Source of the DNA: Morganella morganii_D
Lineage (GTDB): Bacteria > Pseudomonadota > Gammaproteobacteria > Enterobacterales > Enterobacteriaceae
Assembly: GCA_044772875.1 (NCBI GenBank)
Contig: CP173058.1
Coordinates: forward strand, 1,240,001-1,304,000
Direction: 5' to 3'
DNA length: 64,000 nucleotides
The notes beneath the pieces are model-generated. The model was not told the DNA's origin, made no database searches, and saw nothing but the letters and a program-made list of their open reading frames with translations. How positions within the stretch are numbered: position 1 is the stretch's first letter; each line of letters opens with the position of its first letter. This document shows, piece after piece, positions 18,427 through 26,243 of the stretch. The translations under genes were made by a program, and so were the position numbers.

Positions 18427-19170
18427 ATGGCAGGTCATAGTAAATGGGCCAACACCAAACATCGCAAGGCCGCGCAAGATGCGAAGCGCGGTAAAATTTT
18501 CACGAAAATCATTCGTGAATTAGTCACGGCGTCGCGCATTGGTGGTCCTGATCCTGCATCTAACCCACGTCTGCGTGCGGCAGTGGATAAAGCGTTATCA
18601 AACAACATGACCCGCGATACCCTGAACCGTGCGATTGCACGCGGTGCGGGTAATGATGATGCGGATAACATGGAAACCATCATTTATGAAGGTTACGGCC
18701 CGGGCGGTACTGCTGTGATGGTGGAATGCCTGAGTGACAACCGCAACCGTACCGTATCTGATGTGCGTCACGCCTTTACCAAAACCGGCGGCAACCTGGG
18801 AACTGACGGCTCTGTGGCCTATCTTTTCACCAGAAAAGGGATTATCTCCTACGCACCGGGTCTGGACGAAGACGCGGTGATGGAAGCAGCGCTGGAAGCC
18901 GGTGCTGATGACGTTGAAACCTTTGATGACGGCGCTATCGACGTTTACACTGCCTGGGAAATCCTGGGTAATGTGAAAGACGCAATGGATGCAGCCGGTT
19001 TCAAAGCCGAATCAGCTGAAGTGTCTATGATCCCGTCCACCAAAGCGGATCTGGATGCGGAAACCGCACCAAAACTGATGCGCCTTATCGATATGCTGGA
19101 AGACTCTGACGATGTGCAGGAAGTCTACCACAACGGCGAAATTTCAGACGAAGTTGCAGCACTGCTGTAA
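18427..19170 (+). CDS. yebC: YebC/PmpR-family protein
   Basis: This 247-residue protein of the TACO1/YebC family begins MAGHSKWANTKHRKAAQDAK, the universal family signature. Members bind DNA as regulators in some bacteria (PmpR) and act on ribosomes in others, relieving stalling at proline-rich stretches (TACO1, YebC2). The sequence alone does not say which applies here. The three-domain length is typical (246 in E. coli). Its position just before ruvC matches E. coli and many other genomes. Confidence 0.95.
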   Translation: MAGHSKWANTKHRKAAQDAKRGKIFTKIIRELVTASRIGGPDPASNPRLRAAVDKALSNNMTRDTLNRAIARGAGNDDADNMETIIYEGYGPGGTAVMVECLSDNRNRTVSDVRHAFTKTGGNLGTDGSVAYLFTRKGIISYAPGLDEDAVMEAALEAGADDVETFDDGAIDVYTAWEILGNVKDAMDAAGFKAESAEVSMIPSTKADLDAETAPKLMRLIDMLEDSDDVQEVYHNGEISDEVAALL

Positions 19171-19259
19171 TTCCCGTCATTCACTCCGCAGAGGATGCGC
19201 CGCCGTGTGCATCTCTCTGTTTTCTTCATTTTTTCCTGTCGTGACAATACGGTCTTCCT

Positions 19260-19784
19260 ATGGCTATTATTCTCGGTATTGACCCCGGCTCGCGGGTGAC
19301 CGGTTATGGTGTTATCCGCCAGCAGGGACGCCGTCTGCTGTATATCGGCAGCGGCTGTATCCGCACACAGGTGGATGATCTCCCGTCCCGTCTGGGCAAA
19401 ATTTACGCCGGTGTCAGTGAAATTATCACCCAGTATCAGCCTGACTGTTTTGCCATCGAACAGGTCTTTATGGCCAAAAATGCCGATTCCGCCCTGAAAC
19501 TGGGACAGGCCCGTGGTGTGGCAATTCTCGCGGCGGTGAACAATAATCTGCCGGTATTTGAATATGCGGCGCGCCAGGTGAAACAAACGGTCACCGGCAC
19601 CGGTGCGGCGGAAAAAGCTCAGGTGCAGCATATGGTGCGTTCAATCCTGAAACTCTCGGCGTCACCGCAGGCGGATGCGGCGGATGCTTTGGCGATTGCT
19701 ATCACACACTGTCATTTCAACCAGAACCTGGTGCAGATGGGGCAACCACGTCTGGTGATGGCACGGGGACGGCTGAAAGAGTAA
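19260..19784 (+). CDS. ruvC: Holliday junction resolvase RuvC
   Basis: This 174-residue endonuclease cuts Holliday junctions symmetrically. The RNase H-like fold carries its acidic active site at Asp8 in GIDPG, the glutamate in FAIEQVF, and the two aspartates of the DAADALAIAITH segment near residue 140. Length and motifs match E. coli RuvC (173). It is 89 bases downstream of yebC and about 100 bases before ruvA. As in E. coli, ruvC may not belong to the SOS-controlled ruvAB unit; I did not find a clear LexA box before ruvA. Confidence 0.96.
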   Translation: MAIILGIDPGSRVTGYGVIRQQGRRLLYIGSGCIRTQVDDLPSRLGKIYAGVSEIITQYQPDCFAIEQVFMAKNADSALKLGQARGVAILAAVNNNLPVFEYAARQVKQTVTGTGAAEKAQVQHMVRSILKLSASPQADAADALAIAITHCHFNQNLVQMGQPRLVMARGRLKE

Positions 19785-19883
19785 CTGTTGTCGCAGATAC
19801 CCGTGATTTTCTGATGACTGGATATACGTCCAGCTTTTTTTATGCTATAAACAGGCTCTGCCGGAATCATAAAGGAGACGCGC

Positions 19884-20498
19884 GTGATCGGTCGCTTAAG
19901 AGGTATTGTGCTGGAAAAACAGCCGCCTGTCGTATTACTGGAAACCAATGGCGTGGGTTATGAAGTCCATATGCCGATGACCTGTTTCTATGAATTGCCG
20001 GATGCCGGTCAGGAAGCCATTCTGTTCACACAGTTTATTGTGCGGGAAGACGCACAGCTGCTGTACGGTTTTAATGACAAGCAGGAACGCGCGCTGTTCC
20101 GTGAATTAATCAAGGTGAACGGCGTCGGGCCGAAACTGGCACTGGCTATTCTCTCCGGTATGTCGGCACAGCAGTTTGTGGCGGCGATTGAGCAGGGCGC
20201 AGTGGCTCAGTTAATCAAACTGCCGGGGGTCGGCAGGAAAACAGCTGAGCGTCTGGTAGTGGAAATGAAAGACCGCTTCAAAGGGCTTAACGGCGATCTG
20301 TTCCGTGATGCGGAAATGTCGCTCCCGGCCAGTCAGCAGACGGACAACAGCAGGGCGGATGCGGAATCTGAGGCTATTGAGGCGCTTATCTCTCTGGGGT
20401 ATAAACCGCAGGAAGCCAGCCGGATGATTGCAAAAATCCCGAAAGGCGGCTCAGACAGCGAAACACTGATCCGCGAAGCGCTGCGCGCCGCACTGTAA
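19884..20498 (+). CDS. ruvA: Holliday junction branch migration protein RuvA
   Basis: This 204-residue protein binds the four-way junction as a tetramer and loads RuvB. Its domains are an N-terminal OB fold (about 1-63), two helix-hairpin-helix motifs (KVNGVGPKLALAILSG and KLPGVGRKTAERLVVEMKDR, about residues 70-135) and a C-terminal three-helix RuvB-binding domain (about 155-204). The ATP motor contact helix is ALISLGYKPQEASRMI. It is followed 37 bases later by ruvB. Confidence 0.96.
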   Translation: MIGRLRGIVLEKQPPVVLLETNGVGYEVHMPMTCFYELPDAGQEAILFTQFIVREDAQLLYGFNDKQERALFRELIKVNGVGPKLALAILSGMSAQQFVAAIEQGAVAQLIKLPGVGRKTAERLVVEMKDRFKGLNGDLFRDAEMSLPASQQTDNSRADAESEAIEALISLGYKPQEASRMIAKIPKGGSDSETLIREALRAAL

Positions 20499-20535
20499 CA
20501 ATAGAAACGATGATGACACAACGGGGTGACAGGTC

Positions 20536-21546
20536 ATGATTGAAGCTGACAGACTGATTACGGCGGAAACACTGCCGGATGATGAGGTGGTGGATCGCGC
20601 AATCCGGCCGAAATTACTGGCCGAATATGTGGGCCAGCCGCAGGTCTGTTCACAGATGGAAATTTTTATCGAGGCTGCCCGTCAGCGCGGGGATGCACTC
20701 GATCATCTGCTGATTTTCGGCCCGCCCGGACTCGGGAAAACCACGCTGGCGAATATTGTCGCCAACGAAATGGGCGTTAATTTGCGCACTACCTCCGGGC
20801 CGGTACTGGAAAAGGCCGGAGATCTGGCTGCCATGCTGACCAATCTCGAACCTCATGATGTGTTGTTTATCGATGAAATCCACCGTCTGTCACCCGTGGT
20901 GGAGGAAATTCTCTATCCGGCGATGGAAGACTATCAGCTGGATATTATGATAGGGGAAGGGCCTGCCGCCCGCTCCATTAAAATTGATTTGCCGCCGTTT
21001 ACTCTGATTGGTGCCACCACGCGTGCCGGTTCTCTGACATCACCGTTGCGTGATCGTTTCGGTATCGTGCAGCGGCTGGAGTTTTATAATACGGATGATT
21101 TGCAGCACATTGTCGGCCGCAGCGCCCGTTATATGGGGCTGGATATCTCGGATGACGGCGCACGGCAGATAGCTATGCGCTCACGGGGTACACCACGTAT
21201 CACCAATCGTCTGCTGCGCCGGGTGCGGGACTTTGCCCAGGTGAAAGGCGACGGCGGTATTGACGGGCTGATTGCCGGCCGGGCGCTGGATATGCTGAAT
21301 GTGGATTCAGCCGGGTTTGATTATCTGGATCGCAAATTACTGGTCACTATTATTGATAAATTTATGGGTGGTCCGGTCGGGCTGGATAATCTGGCTGCTG
21401 CTATTGGCGAAGAGCGGGAAACTATCGAGGATGTGATCGAGCCTTTCTTAATCCAGCAGGGCTTTATTCAGCGGACCCCCCGGGGACGGCTTGCCACAGC
21501 ACATGCATATCGTCACTTTGGTATTGAGCATAACGGAAACGGTTAA
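20536..21546 (+). CDS. ruvB: Holliday junction ATP-dependent helicase RuvB
   Basis: This 336-residue AAA+ motor drives branch migration. Walker A is GPPGLGKTT (about residues 62-70), Walker B is LFIDEIHR, sensor 1 is IGATTRAGSLTSPLRDRFG including the arginine finger, and a winged-helix C-terminal domain ends with TPRGRLATAHAYRHFG. The length matches E. coli RuvB (336). The ATG at 20536 lies after GGTGACAGGTC. A short G+C-rich inverted repeat followed by T residues at about 21548-21565 may end the transcript. Confidence 0.97.
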   Translation: MIEADRLITAETLPDDEVVDRAIRPKLLAEYVGQPQVCSQMEIFIEAARQRGDALDHLLIFGPPGLGKTTLANIVANEMGVNLRTTSGPVLEKAGDLAAMLTNLEPHDVLFIDEIHRLSPVVEEILYPAMEDYQLDIMIGEGPAARSIKIDLPPFTLIGATTRAGSLTSPLRDRFGIVQRLEFYNTDDLQHIVGRSARYMGLDISDDGARQIAMRSRGTPRITNRLLRRVRDFAQVKGDGGIDGLIAGRALDMLNVDSAGFDYLDRKLLVTIIDKFMGGPVGLDNLAAAIGEERETIEDVIEPFLIQQGFIQRTPRGRLATAHAYRHFGIEHNGNG

Positions 21547-21758
21547 GAACCGGTCCGGTTTTTGCCTGCCGTAAAATCATCTGATAATCATAATATGTTT
21601 ATCATTTTGTTCAGGTGATAATTAAATGGCTTTTTTGGGGATTATTCCGGGAGGATTCCCCTGTGATTGGTTGTTTTTCGACATTTTAAAATTGGTATGC
21701 ATCGTCTTAACCCTGTAATGTAACAGGATGATTTCGTTAAAGGGAAAAGGAACTGACT

Positions 21759-22493
21759 ATGCGTGTTCATTTTATCATTCATGACTATTTTGAAGCACCG
21801 GGCGCCTACGAGTATTGGGCAAGGAAGAACAATTATGATGTCACATTCACCCGTCTGCATGAAGGTGATAAGTTGCCTGACAGTATCAGCGGAATTGATT
21901 TTCTGATTGTGATGGGCGGGCCGCAAAACCCGGAAACGACCACAGCGGAATGCCCTTATTTTGATTCCAAAAAAGAACAGGCATTTATCGCTAATGCGAT
22001 TAATTCAAATAAAGTAGTTATCGGTGTTTGCCTCGGGGCGCAACTTATCGGTGAAGCATTAGGTGCACCGTATACGCAGAGTCCGGAGAAAGAGTTCGGC
22101 AAATTTACCATTCATATGACCAATGCCGGAAAACGCAGTCAGCTGTTTTCGCATTTCGGCGATTCTCTTGGCGTGGGCCACTGGCATTACGATATGCCGG
22201 GATTAACCGAAGACGCACAGATTATTGCTTTCAGTGCCGGTTGCCCGCGTCAGATCATTGAATATACCAAACGTGTTTACGGCTTCCAGTGCCATATGGA
22301 GCTGACGCGTGATGTGGTCGAATATCTTATCCTGAACGGGGAAAATGATCTTAAATCCGCCTCCGGATTCCGTTTTGTCGATACACCAAGTGCTATCCGC
22401 AGACACAGTTACAGTGAAATGAATGAGAAACTGATCACATTTCTCGACAAACTGGTGCTGAGTGTGAATCCGGTGAAACCGAAAATCCGGTAG
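21759..22493 (+). CDS. Class I glutamine amidotransferase-like protein
   Basis: This 244-residue stand-alone class I GATase-like protein resembles the glutaminase domain of GMP synthase. The catalytic triad is complete: nucleophile Cys91 in GVCLGAQ, then His179 and Glu181 in QCHME. The oxyanion strand is VMGGPQNP (residues 51-58). Proteins of this type either hydrolyse glutamine for an unlinked synthetase or act on gamma-glutamyl compounds such as spermidine or ethanolamine adducts. No partner synthase is adjacent, so the substrate is unknown. The upstream 210 bases are AT-rich. It has no obvious link with the downstream effector pair. Confidence 0.8.
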   Translation: MRVHFIIHDYFEAPGAYEYWARKNNYDVTFTRLHEGDKLPDSISGIDFLIVMGGPQNPETTTAECPYFDSKKEQAFIANAINSNKVVIGVCLGAQLIGEALGAPYTQSPEKEFGKFTIHMTNAGKRSQLFSHFGDSLGVGHWHYDMPGLTEDAQIIAFSAGCPRQIIEYTKRVYGFQCHMELTRDVVEYLILNGENDLKSASGFRFVDTPSAIRRHSYSEMNEKLITFLDKLVLSVNPVKPKIR

Positions 22494-22554
22494 AATCTGA
22501 AAGGGTGCAAGCAGTCATCCGGCGCACGCGGAACTTTCCCTGACGGAGTCAGAA

Positions 22555-22591
22555 GCCGGACGCACGGTCTGCCGGGCGTATTTCGTCCGGC
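22555..22591. repeat. REP-like palindromic unit
   Basis: GCCGGACG (22555-22562) and CGTCCGGC (22584-22591) form a perfect 8-bp outer stem around a G+C-rich interior. This resembles the REP/PU palindromes found after genes in enterobacteria. No T tract follows. It stands between the amidotransferase gene and the AT-rich Tae4 islet. Whether it is repeated elsewhere cannot be tested in one window. Confidence 0.4.
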
Positions 22592-22752
22592 ACGTTGATG
22601 TCAATAAAATCAGGAATACCACAGGACATATGATTCCGCTATTAACACGTACGTACTAACGCATAATAACCTATTTAAATAGCTGTATATTTTTACAACC
22701 TCATATAGCTCCTATATAGTCAAAATCAACTTTCAAAAAAGGAATTTTAATC

Positions 22753-23214
22753 ATGAGCAGACCTGATTTTTTTTCTATGTGGAATAATTTTTCCAGAATC
22801 AATGTGAGTGTAAAAGAGGTTGGAAGAATAATCGGTGGTAAAGTACAGTATAATATTGATAAGGGTATTTTTGAGAATGCTTGCGCAATACGGATGAGTT
22901 ATGCCTTAAACTACTCAGGGACTAATATTAACAGAAGTCCCCGCTGGGCGACATCTTCAGGCAATGATAATAAATGGTATATATATAAAGTTGTTGATTT
23001 GATTTCTTTTTTGGAACAAACTTTTGGTAAGCCGGATATAACGATTAAGTCTGACGTTAATATGAATGCTTTCAAAAATAAAAAAGGCATTATTGTTTTT
23101 AATGTCGGCTGGCGTGATGCAACAGGCCATGCCACACTCTGGAATGGTACAGATTGTTCGGATTCATGTTATTTTCAACAGGCAGGTGAGGCTATGCTAT
23201 GGGAATTAAAATAA
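22753..23214 (+). CDS. tae4: Type VI secretion amidase effector Tae4
   Basis: This 153-residue NlpC/P60-like amidase is delivered by T6SS into the periplasm of rival cells, where Tae4 proteins cut peptidoglycan peptides between D-Glu and mDAP. The active site is visible as Cys44 in NACAIRMSYAL and His126 in GHATLWNG, with Asp137 nearby. Cys135 and Cys139 (CSDSC) fit the Tae4 disulfide. The start MSRPDFFSMW and IIGG at residues 26-29 match the Salmonella protein as I remember it. There is no secretion signal, as expected for T6SS cargo. The region is clearly richer in A+T than its neighbours. It overlaps tai4 by 16 bases. Confidence 0.92.
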   Translation: MSRPDFFSMWNNFSRINVSVKEVGRIIGGKVQYNIDKGIFENACAIRMSYALNYSGTNINRSPRWATSSGNDNKWYIYKVVDLISFLEQTFGKPDITIKSDVNMNAFKNKKGIIVFNVGWRDATGHATLWNGTDCSDSCYFQQAGEAMLWELK

Positions 23215-23564
23215 ATTTCGCTGTATTTTCACTGTCTGCTGTTATTTTTTCATCGGTGTCATTTGCTCAAAAAAATGAGCCGCTGAAAAATTCTCTGGAA
23301 AATTTTGCCCTCAGCTATTGTCTGGCTCAAAGCGGTCTGGGAGACGCTCTGCAGCAGGAAGCAAAAGCGGCAGTGGGTGCTTATGTTGAAAGAGGTGCAT
23401 ATACCGCAGAAGCTTATGATGAAGCAACTGACGTGGTAAAAAAATATCTGGATAAAACGTATCCAAGCAAAAAACAAAATATAGATCTGACAGTAATGAA
23501 GTGCATAGATGCATCTCAAAGCAGTGAAATTGCTGAAATAAAAAAACGTTATTCGGCTGATTAA
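23199..23564 (+). CDS. tai4: Periplasmic immunity protein Tai4
   Basis: This 121-residue protein has a Sec signal peptide ending at about Ala23 (SSVSFA, then QKNE). It matches the Tai4 immunity family: an all-helical periplasmic dimer that plugs the Tae4 active site and protects the producer from its own effector. Two cysteines (Cys41 in LSYCLAQSG and Cys100 in VMKCIDA) are placed as in the family disulfide. Its start lies inside the last codons of tae4, which indicates coupled expression. A strong terminator follows. No other T6SS gene is visible within the window apart from the decayed locus near 59.5 kb. Confidence 0.88.
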   Translation: MGIKINFAVFSLSAVIFSSVSFAQKNEPLKNSLENFALSYCLAQSGLGDALQQEAKAAVGAYVERGAYTAEAYDEATDVVKKYLDKTYPSKKQNIDLTVMKCIDASQSSEIAEIKKRYSAD

Positions 23565-23592
23565 CCGGGTCTGTCTTTTGAGGAGCGCTGTT

Positions 23593-23628
23593 GCAAAAAG
23601 CCCTGATATTACTGTCAGGGCTTTTTGC
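23593..23628. terminator. Bidirectional terminator between tai4 and znuB
   Basis: The 14-bp inverted repeat GCAAAAAGCCCTGA/TCAGGGCTTTTTGC gives A and T tracts on both sides, so it can stop transcription from both converging units. Confidence 0.88.
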
Positions 23629-23639
23629 TGTATGTATAA

Positions 23640-24425
23640 TTAATTATGTGGTTTTATCAGCAGACTGAGAATAAAGCAGCAGGCGGCACACAGTACAACG
23701 GACGGCCCGGCGGGCGTATCGTAAAAGGCAGAGAAAGTTAATCCGCCGGTGATAGATATCATCCCGGTAACAACCGCACCTGCCGCCATTTGTTCCGGTG
23801 TCTTCGCAAAGCGACGGGCGGCGGCAGCCGGAATAATCAGCAGAGAGGTGATAATCAGTGCACCGACAAATTTCATGGCGAGGCCGATGGTCAGTGCAGT
23901 AACCAGCATCAGCATCATCCGCAGTCTGCCGGGGTTGATACCATCAACAAAAGCCAGTTCCGGGCTGATGGTCAGAGAAAGCAGATTACGCCACTGCCAC
24001 ATCAGTAACCCGGTCACAATGGTTACACCTACTGCAATCGGCAGCAGATCCTCATATGTCACCGAGAGCAGATCGCCGAACAGGTAAGCCATCAGATCCA
24101 CCCGCACATTTGACATCAGACTGACCACCACCAGACCCAGGGACAGCGCACTGTGCGCCATAATACCCAACAGGGTATCCACCGCCAGCTGCGGACGACG
24201 TTCCAGCCAGACCAGCAGCATTGCCAGAATCAGTGTCACGGCAATCACGGCATAAAACGGACTGACATTCAGCAGCAGACCAAACGCGACCCCGAGCAGG
24301 GAAGCGTGTGCCAGGGTATCACCGAAGTAGGACATCCGCCGCCAGACAACAAAAGAGCCGAGCGGCCCGGCAGCAATCGCCAGCAGTATCCCGGCAAGCC
24401 AGCCCGGTAATAATAATTCAATCAT
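23640..24425 (-). CDS. znuB: Zinc ABC transporter permease ZnuB
   Basis: This 261-residue inner-membrane permease has about eight hydrophobic segments and is the channel of the high-affinity ZnuABC zinc importer. The family segment GDTLAHASLLGVAFGLLL (about residues 35-52) and the EAA-like loop RRFAKTPEQMAAGAVV (about 207-222), which contacts the ATPase, are visible. The length matches E. coli ZnuB (261). It overlaps znuC by 8 bases and is the second gene of the znuCB operon, divergent from znuA. Confidence 0.95.
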   Translation of the reverse strand: MIELLLPGWLAGILLAIAAGPLGSFVVWRRMSYFGDTLAHASLLGVAFGLLLNVSPFYAVIAVTLILAMLLVWLERRPQLAVDTLLGIMAHSALSLGLVVVSLMSNVRVDLMAYLFGDLLSVTYEDLLPIAVGVTIVTGLLMWQWRNLLSLTISPELAFVDGINPGRLRMMLMLVTALTIGLAMKFVGALIITSLLIIPAAAARRFAKTPEQMAAGAVVTGMISITGGLTFSAFYDTPAGPSVVLCAACCFILSLLIKPHN

Positions 24426-25227
24426 GGCGGCACTCCGGGACTGATTTTACCGATACGTCTGCCGGGGCGTGATTCCCGCAGCAGGGAGCAGAGGGTGATA
24501 ACACAGCACTGCCGTTTTCGTGACTGTGATTGTGATGATGACGGTAGATACCGATTTGGGTGGCGGCACGGGTGCCGAACATGGCTGTAAACTCAGGATG
24601 GGCGGCCACCACATCCGGCTCACCGGAACAGCAGATATGGCGGTTGATACACAGCACTGTATCCGTTTTTGCCATTACCAGATGCAGATCGTGGGAAACC
24701 ATCAGAACCGCGCAGTTAAGCTCATCGCGCAGCCGGGTGATCAAATCATACAGTGCCACCTGGCCGTTGACATCCACGCCCTGAGTCGGTTCATCCAGCA
24801 CCAGCAACTGCGGGCGGGCAAGAAGGGCACGGGCCAGCAGCACACGTTGCATCTCCCCGCCGGACAAACGCTGCATCGGTTTTCCGGTCAGATGCGCGGC
24901 ATTAACCCGCTCAAGTGCCGCAAGGCAATCTCCCTTGCTGACACCGCGCTTCAGGCGCAGAAAACGGGCGACAGTTAACGGCATCGTCGGGTCGAGATAG
25001 AGTTTTTGCGGAACATAACCGACAGTCAGCCCCGGTGCGCGGGTGACTGTGCCGGAGGTCGGTTCGGTAAGACCAAGCACCACACGGACAATCGTGGATT
25101 TTCCCGCGCCGTTCGGCCCGAGAAGGGTGATGATTTTCCCCGGAGATAATGTAAATGAAATGTCCTCCAGTACGGTGTTAGTACCAAAAGCGACAGAAAC
25201 ATCATTTACCGCGATAAGTGTTGACAT
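24418..25227 (-). CDS. znuC: Zinc ABC transporter ATPase ZnuC
   Basis: This 269-residue ATP-binding subunit drives zinc import. Walker A is GPNGAGKST (about residues 37-45), the ABC signature is RLSGGEMQR, Walker B is LLVLDEPTQG and the switch histidine is in MVSHD. The C-terminal tail (about residues 225-269) has histidines in YRHHHNHSHENG and several cysteines and could bind zinc itself. It is longer than E. coli ZnuC (251). It shares a Zur-box control region with divergent znuA. Confidence 0.95.
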   Translation of the reverse strand: MSTLIAVNDVSVAFGTNTVLEDISFTLSPGKIITLLGPNGAGKSTIVRVVLGLTEPTSGTVTRAPGLTVGYVPQKLYLDPTMPLTVARFLRLKRGVSKGDCLAALERVNAAHLTGKPMQRLSGGEMQRVLLARALLARPQLLVLDEPTQGVDVNGQVALYDLITRLRDELNCAVLMVSHDLHLVMAKTDTVLCINRHICCSGEPDVVAAHPEFTAMFGTRAATQIGIYRHHHNHSHENGSAVLSPSAPCCGNHAPADVSVKSVPECRHD

Positions 25228-25254
25228 GATAAATTATTATCTTGCAGAATGAAT

Positions 25255-25277
25255 GAAACGTTATAATATAACATTTT
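25255..25277. promoter_or_regulatory. Zur operator between znuC and znuA
   Basis: GAAACGTTATAATATAACAT followed by TTT is a near-perfect palindrome matching the enterobacterial Zur consensus GAAATGTTATAWTATAACAT-TTC at almost every position. It lies 28 bases from the znuC start and 27 bases from the preferred znuA start, so zinc-loaded Zur would shut off both operons. Confidence 0.92.
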
Positions 25278-25303
25278 CGCAATCATGTCACGGAGTTTCC
25301 ATT

Positions 25304-26227
25304 ATGCAGCACCAGTCACGGCACGGAATAAAAATAGCGTTTATTGCCACATTTTTGAGTCTGACCGCACAAACTGCCGGCGCAGATGTGTTAACATCAG
25401 TACGTCCTGTCGGGTTAATCGCCGCTGCGGTTGCAGATGGTGTCACGGACACACAGATTTTACTGCCGGATGGTGCCTCGCCGCATGATTATGCACTCAA
25501 ACCGTCTGACCTGAAAAAAATCCGCTCAGCGGATTTGGTTGTCTGGGTCGGACCGGAGCTGGAAACCTTCCTGCAAAAGCCGCTTTCAGCCGTTCCGGAG
25601 CAAAAACAGATTGTTATCAGTGAACTTGAGTCTGTCAGACCATTTTTGCTGAAAAACGATGAAGATGATGACCACGATGACCATGATGAAGACGGGCATC
25701 ACCACCACGGCGAGTACAATATGCACTTGTGGATGTCGCCGGATATCGCCCGGCAGACGGCTCAGGCAGTGTATAATAAACTCCTGGTGAGTTATCCGGA
25801 TAAAAAATCTGTGCTGGACGTAAACCTGCGTAAATTCAATGGACAACTTACTGAAACTGAGAAGAATATTGTTCAGCAGCTGGCACCGGTGAAAACACAC
25901 GGGTATTTTGTTTTTCATGACGCCTATGGTTATTTTGAAAAACGTTTTGACCTTTCGCCTTCCGGGCATTTTACGGTCAACCCTGAAATTCAGCCGGGTG
26001 CGCAGACACTCAATAACATCAAATTAAAGCTGGCTGAGCAGAACGCCTTGTGTGTGTTTGCTGAGCCGCAGTTCAGGCCGGCAGTCATTAAAGCGGTGGC
26101 CAAAGGGACGAACGCGAAGATGGGCGTCCTTGACCCGCTGGGCAGCGGAATTGCAGTGGATCGGGACGGTTACACCAACTTCCTGTCACGGTTATCAGCA
26201 CAGTACGCATCCTGCCTGGAGCAATAA
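25304..26227 (+). CDS. znuA: Zinc ABC transporter periplasmic binding protein ZnuA
   Basis: The 307-residue zinc-binding protein starts at the ATG at 25304 (MQHQSRHGIKIAF), preceded by CGGAGT. An upstream in-frame ATG at 25253 is rejected because it lies in the Zur operator. A signal peptide ends near TAGA-DVLTS. Zinc ligands of cluster A-I proteins are visible as the histidine in SPHDYAL, the one in NMHLWMSP and the one in FVFHDAYGYF. Between the first two lies an acidic His-rich loop (DDDHDDHDEDGHHHHGEY), typical of ZnuA and thought to sense or chaperone zinc. Two cysteines near the C-terminus may form a disulfide. Confidence 0.95.
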   Translation: MQHQSRHGIKIAFIATFLSLTAQTAGADVLTSVRPVGLIAAAVADGVTDTQILLPDGASPHDYALKPSDLKKIRSADLVVWVGPELETFLQKPLSAVPEQKQIVISELESVRPFLLKNDEDDDHDDHDEDGHHHHGEYNMHLWMSPDIARQTAQAVYNKLLVSYPDKKSVLDVNLRKFNGQLTETEKNIVQQLAPVKTHGYFVFHDAYGYFEKRFDLSPSGHFTVNPEIQPGAQTLNNIKLKLAEQNALCVFAEPQFRPAVIKAVAKGTNAKMGVLDPLGSGIAVDRDGYTNFLSRLSAQYASCLEQ

Positions 26228-26243
26228 ATAAGGAACAGAACGC

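Noticed and set aside
22620..22700. AT-rich palindromes (ACGTACGT, TATTTAAATA) before tae4 as an origin or att site
   Set aside because: Short self-complementary words are expected in AT-rich DNA, and no matching copy flanks the other side of the tae4/tai4 pair.
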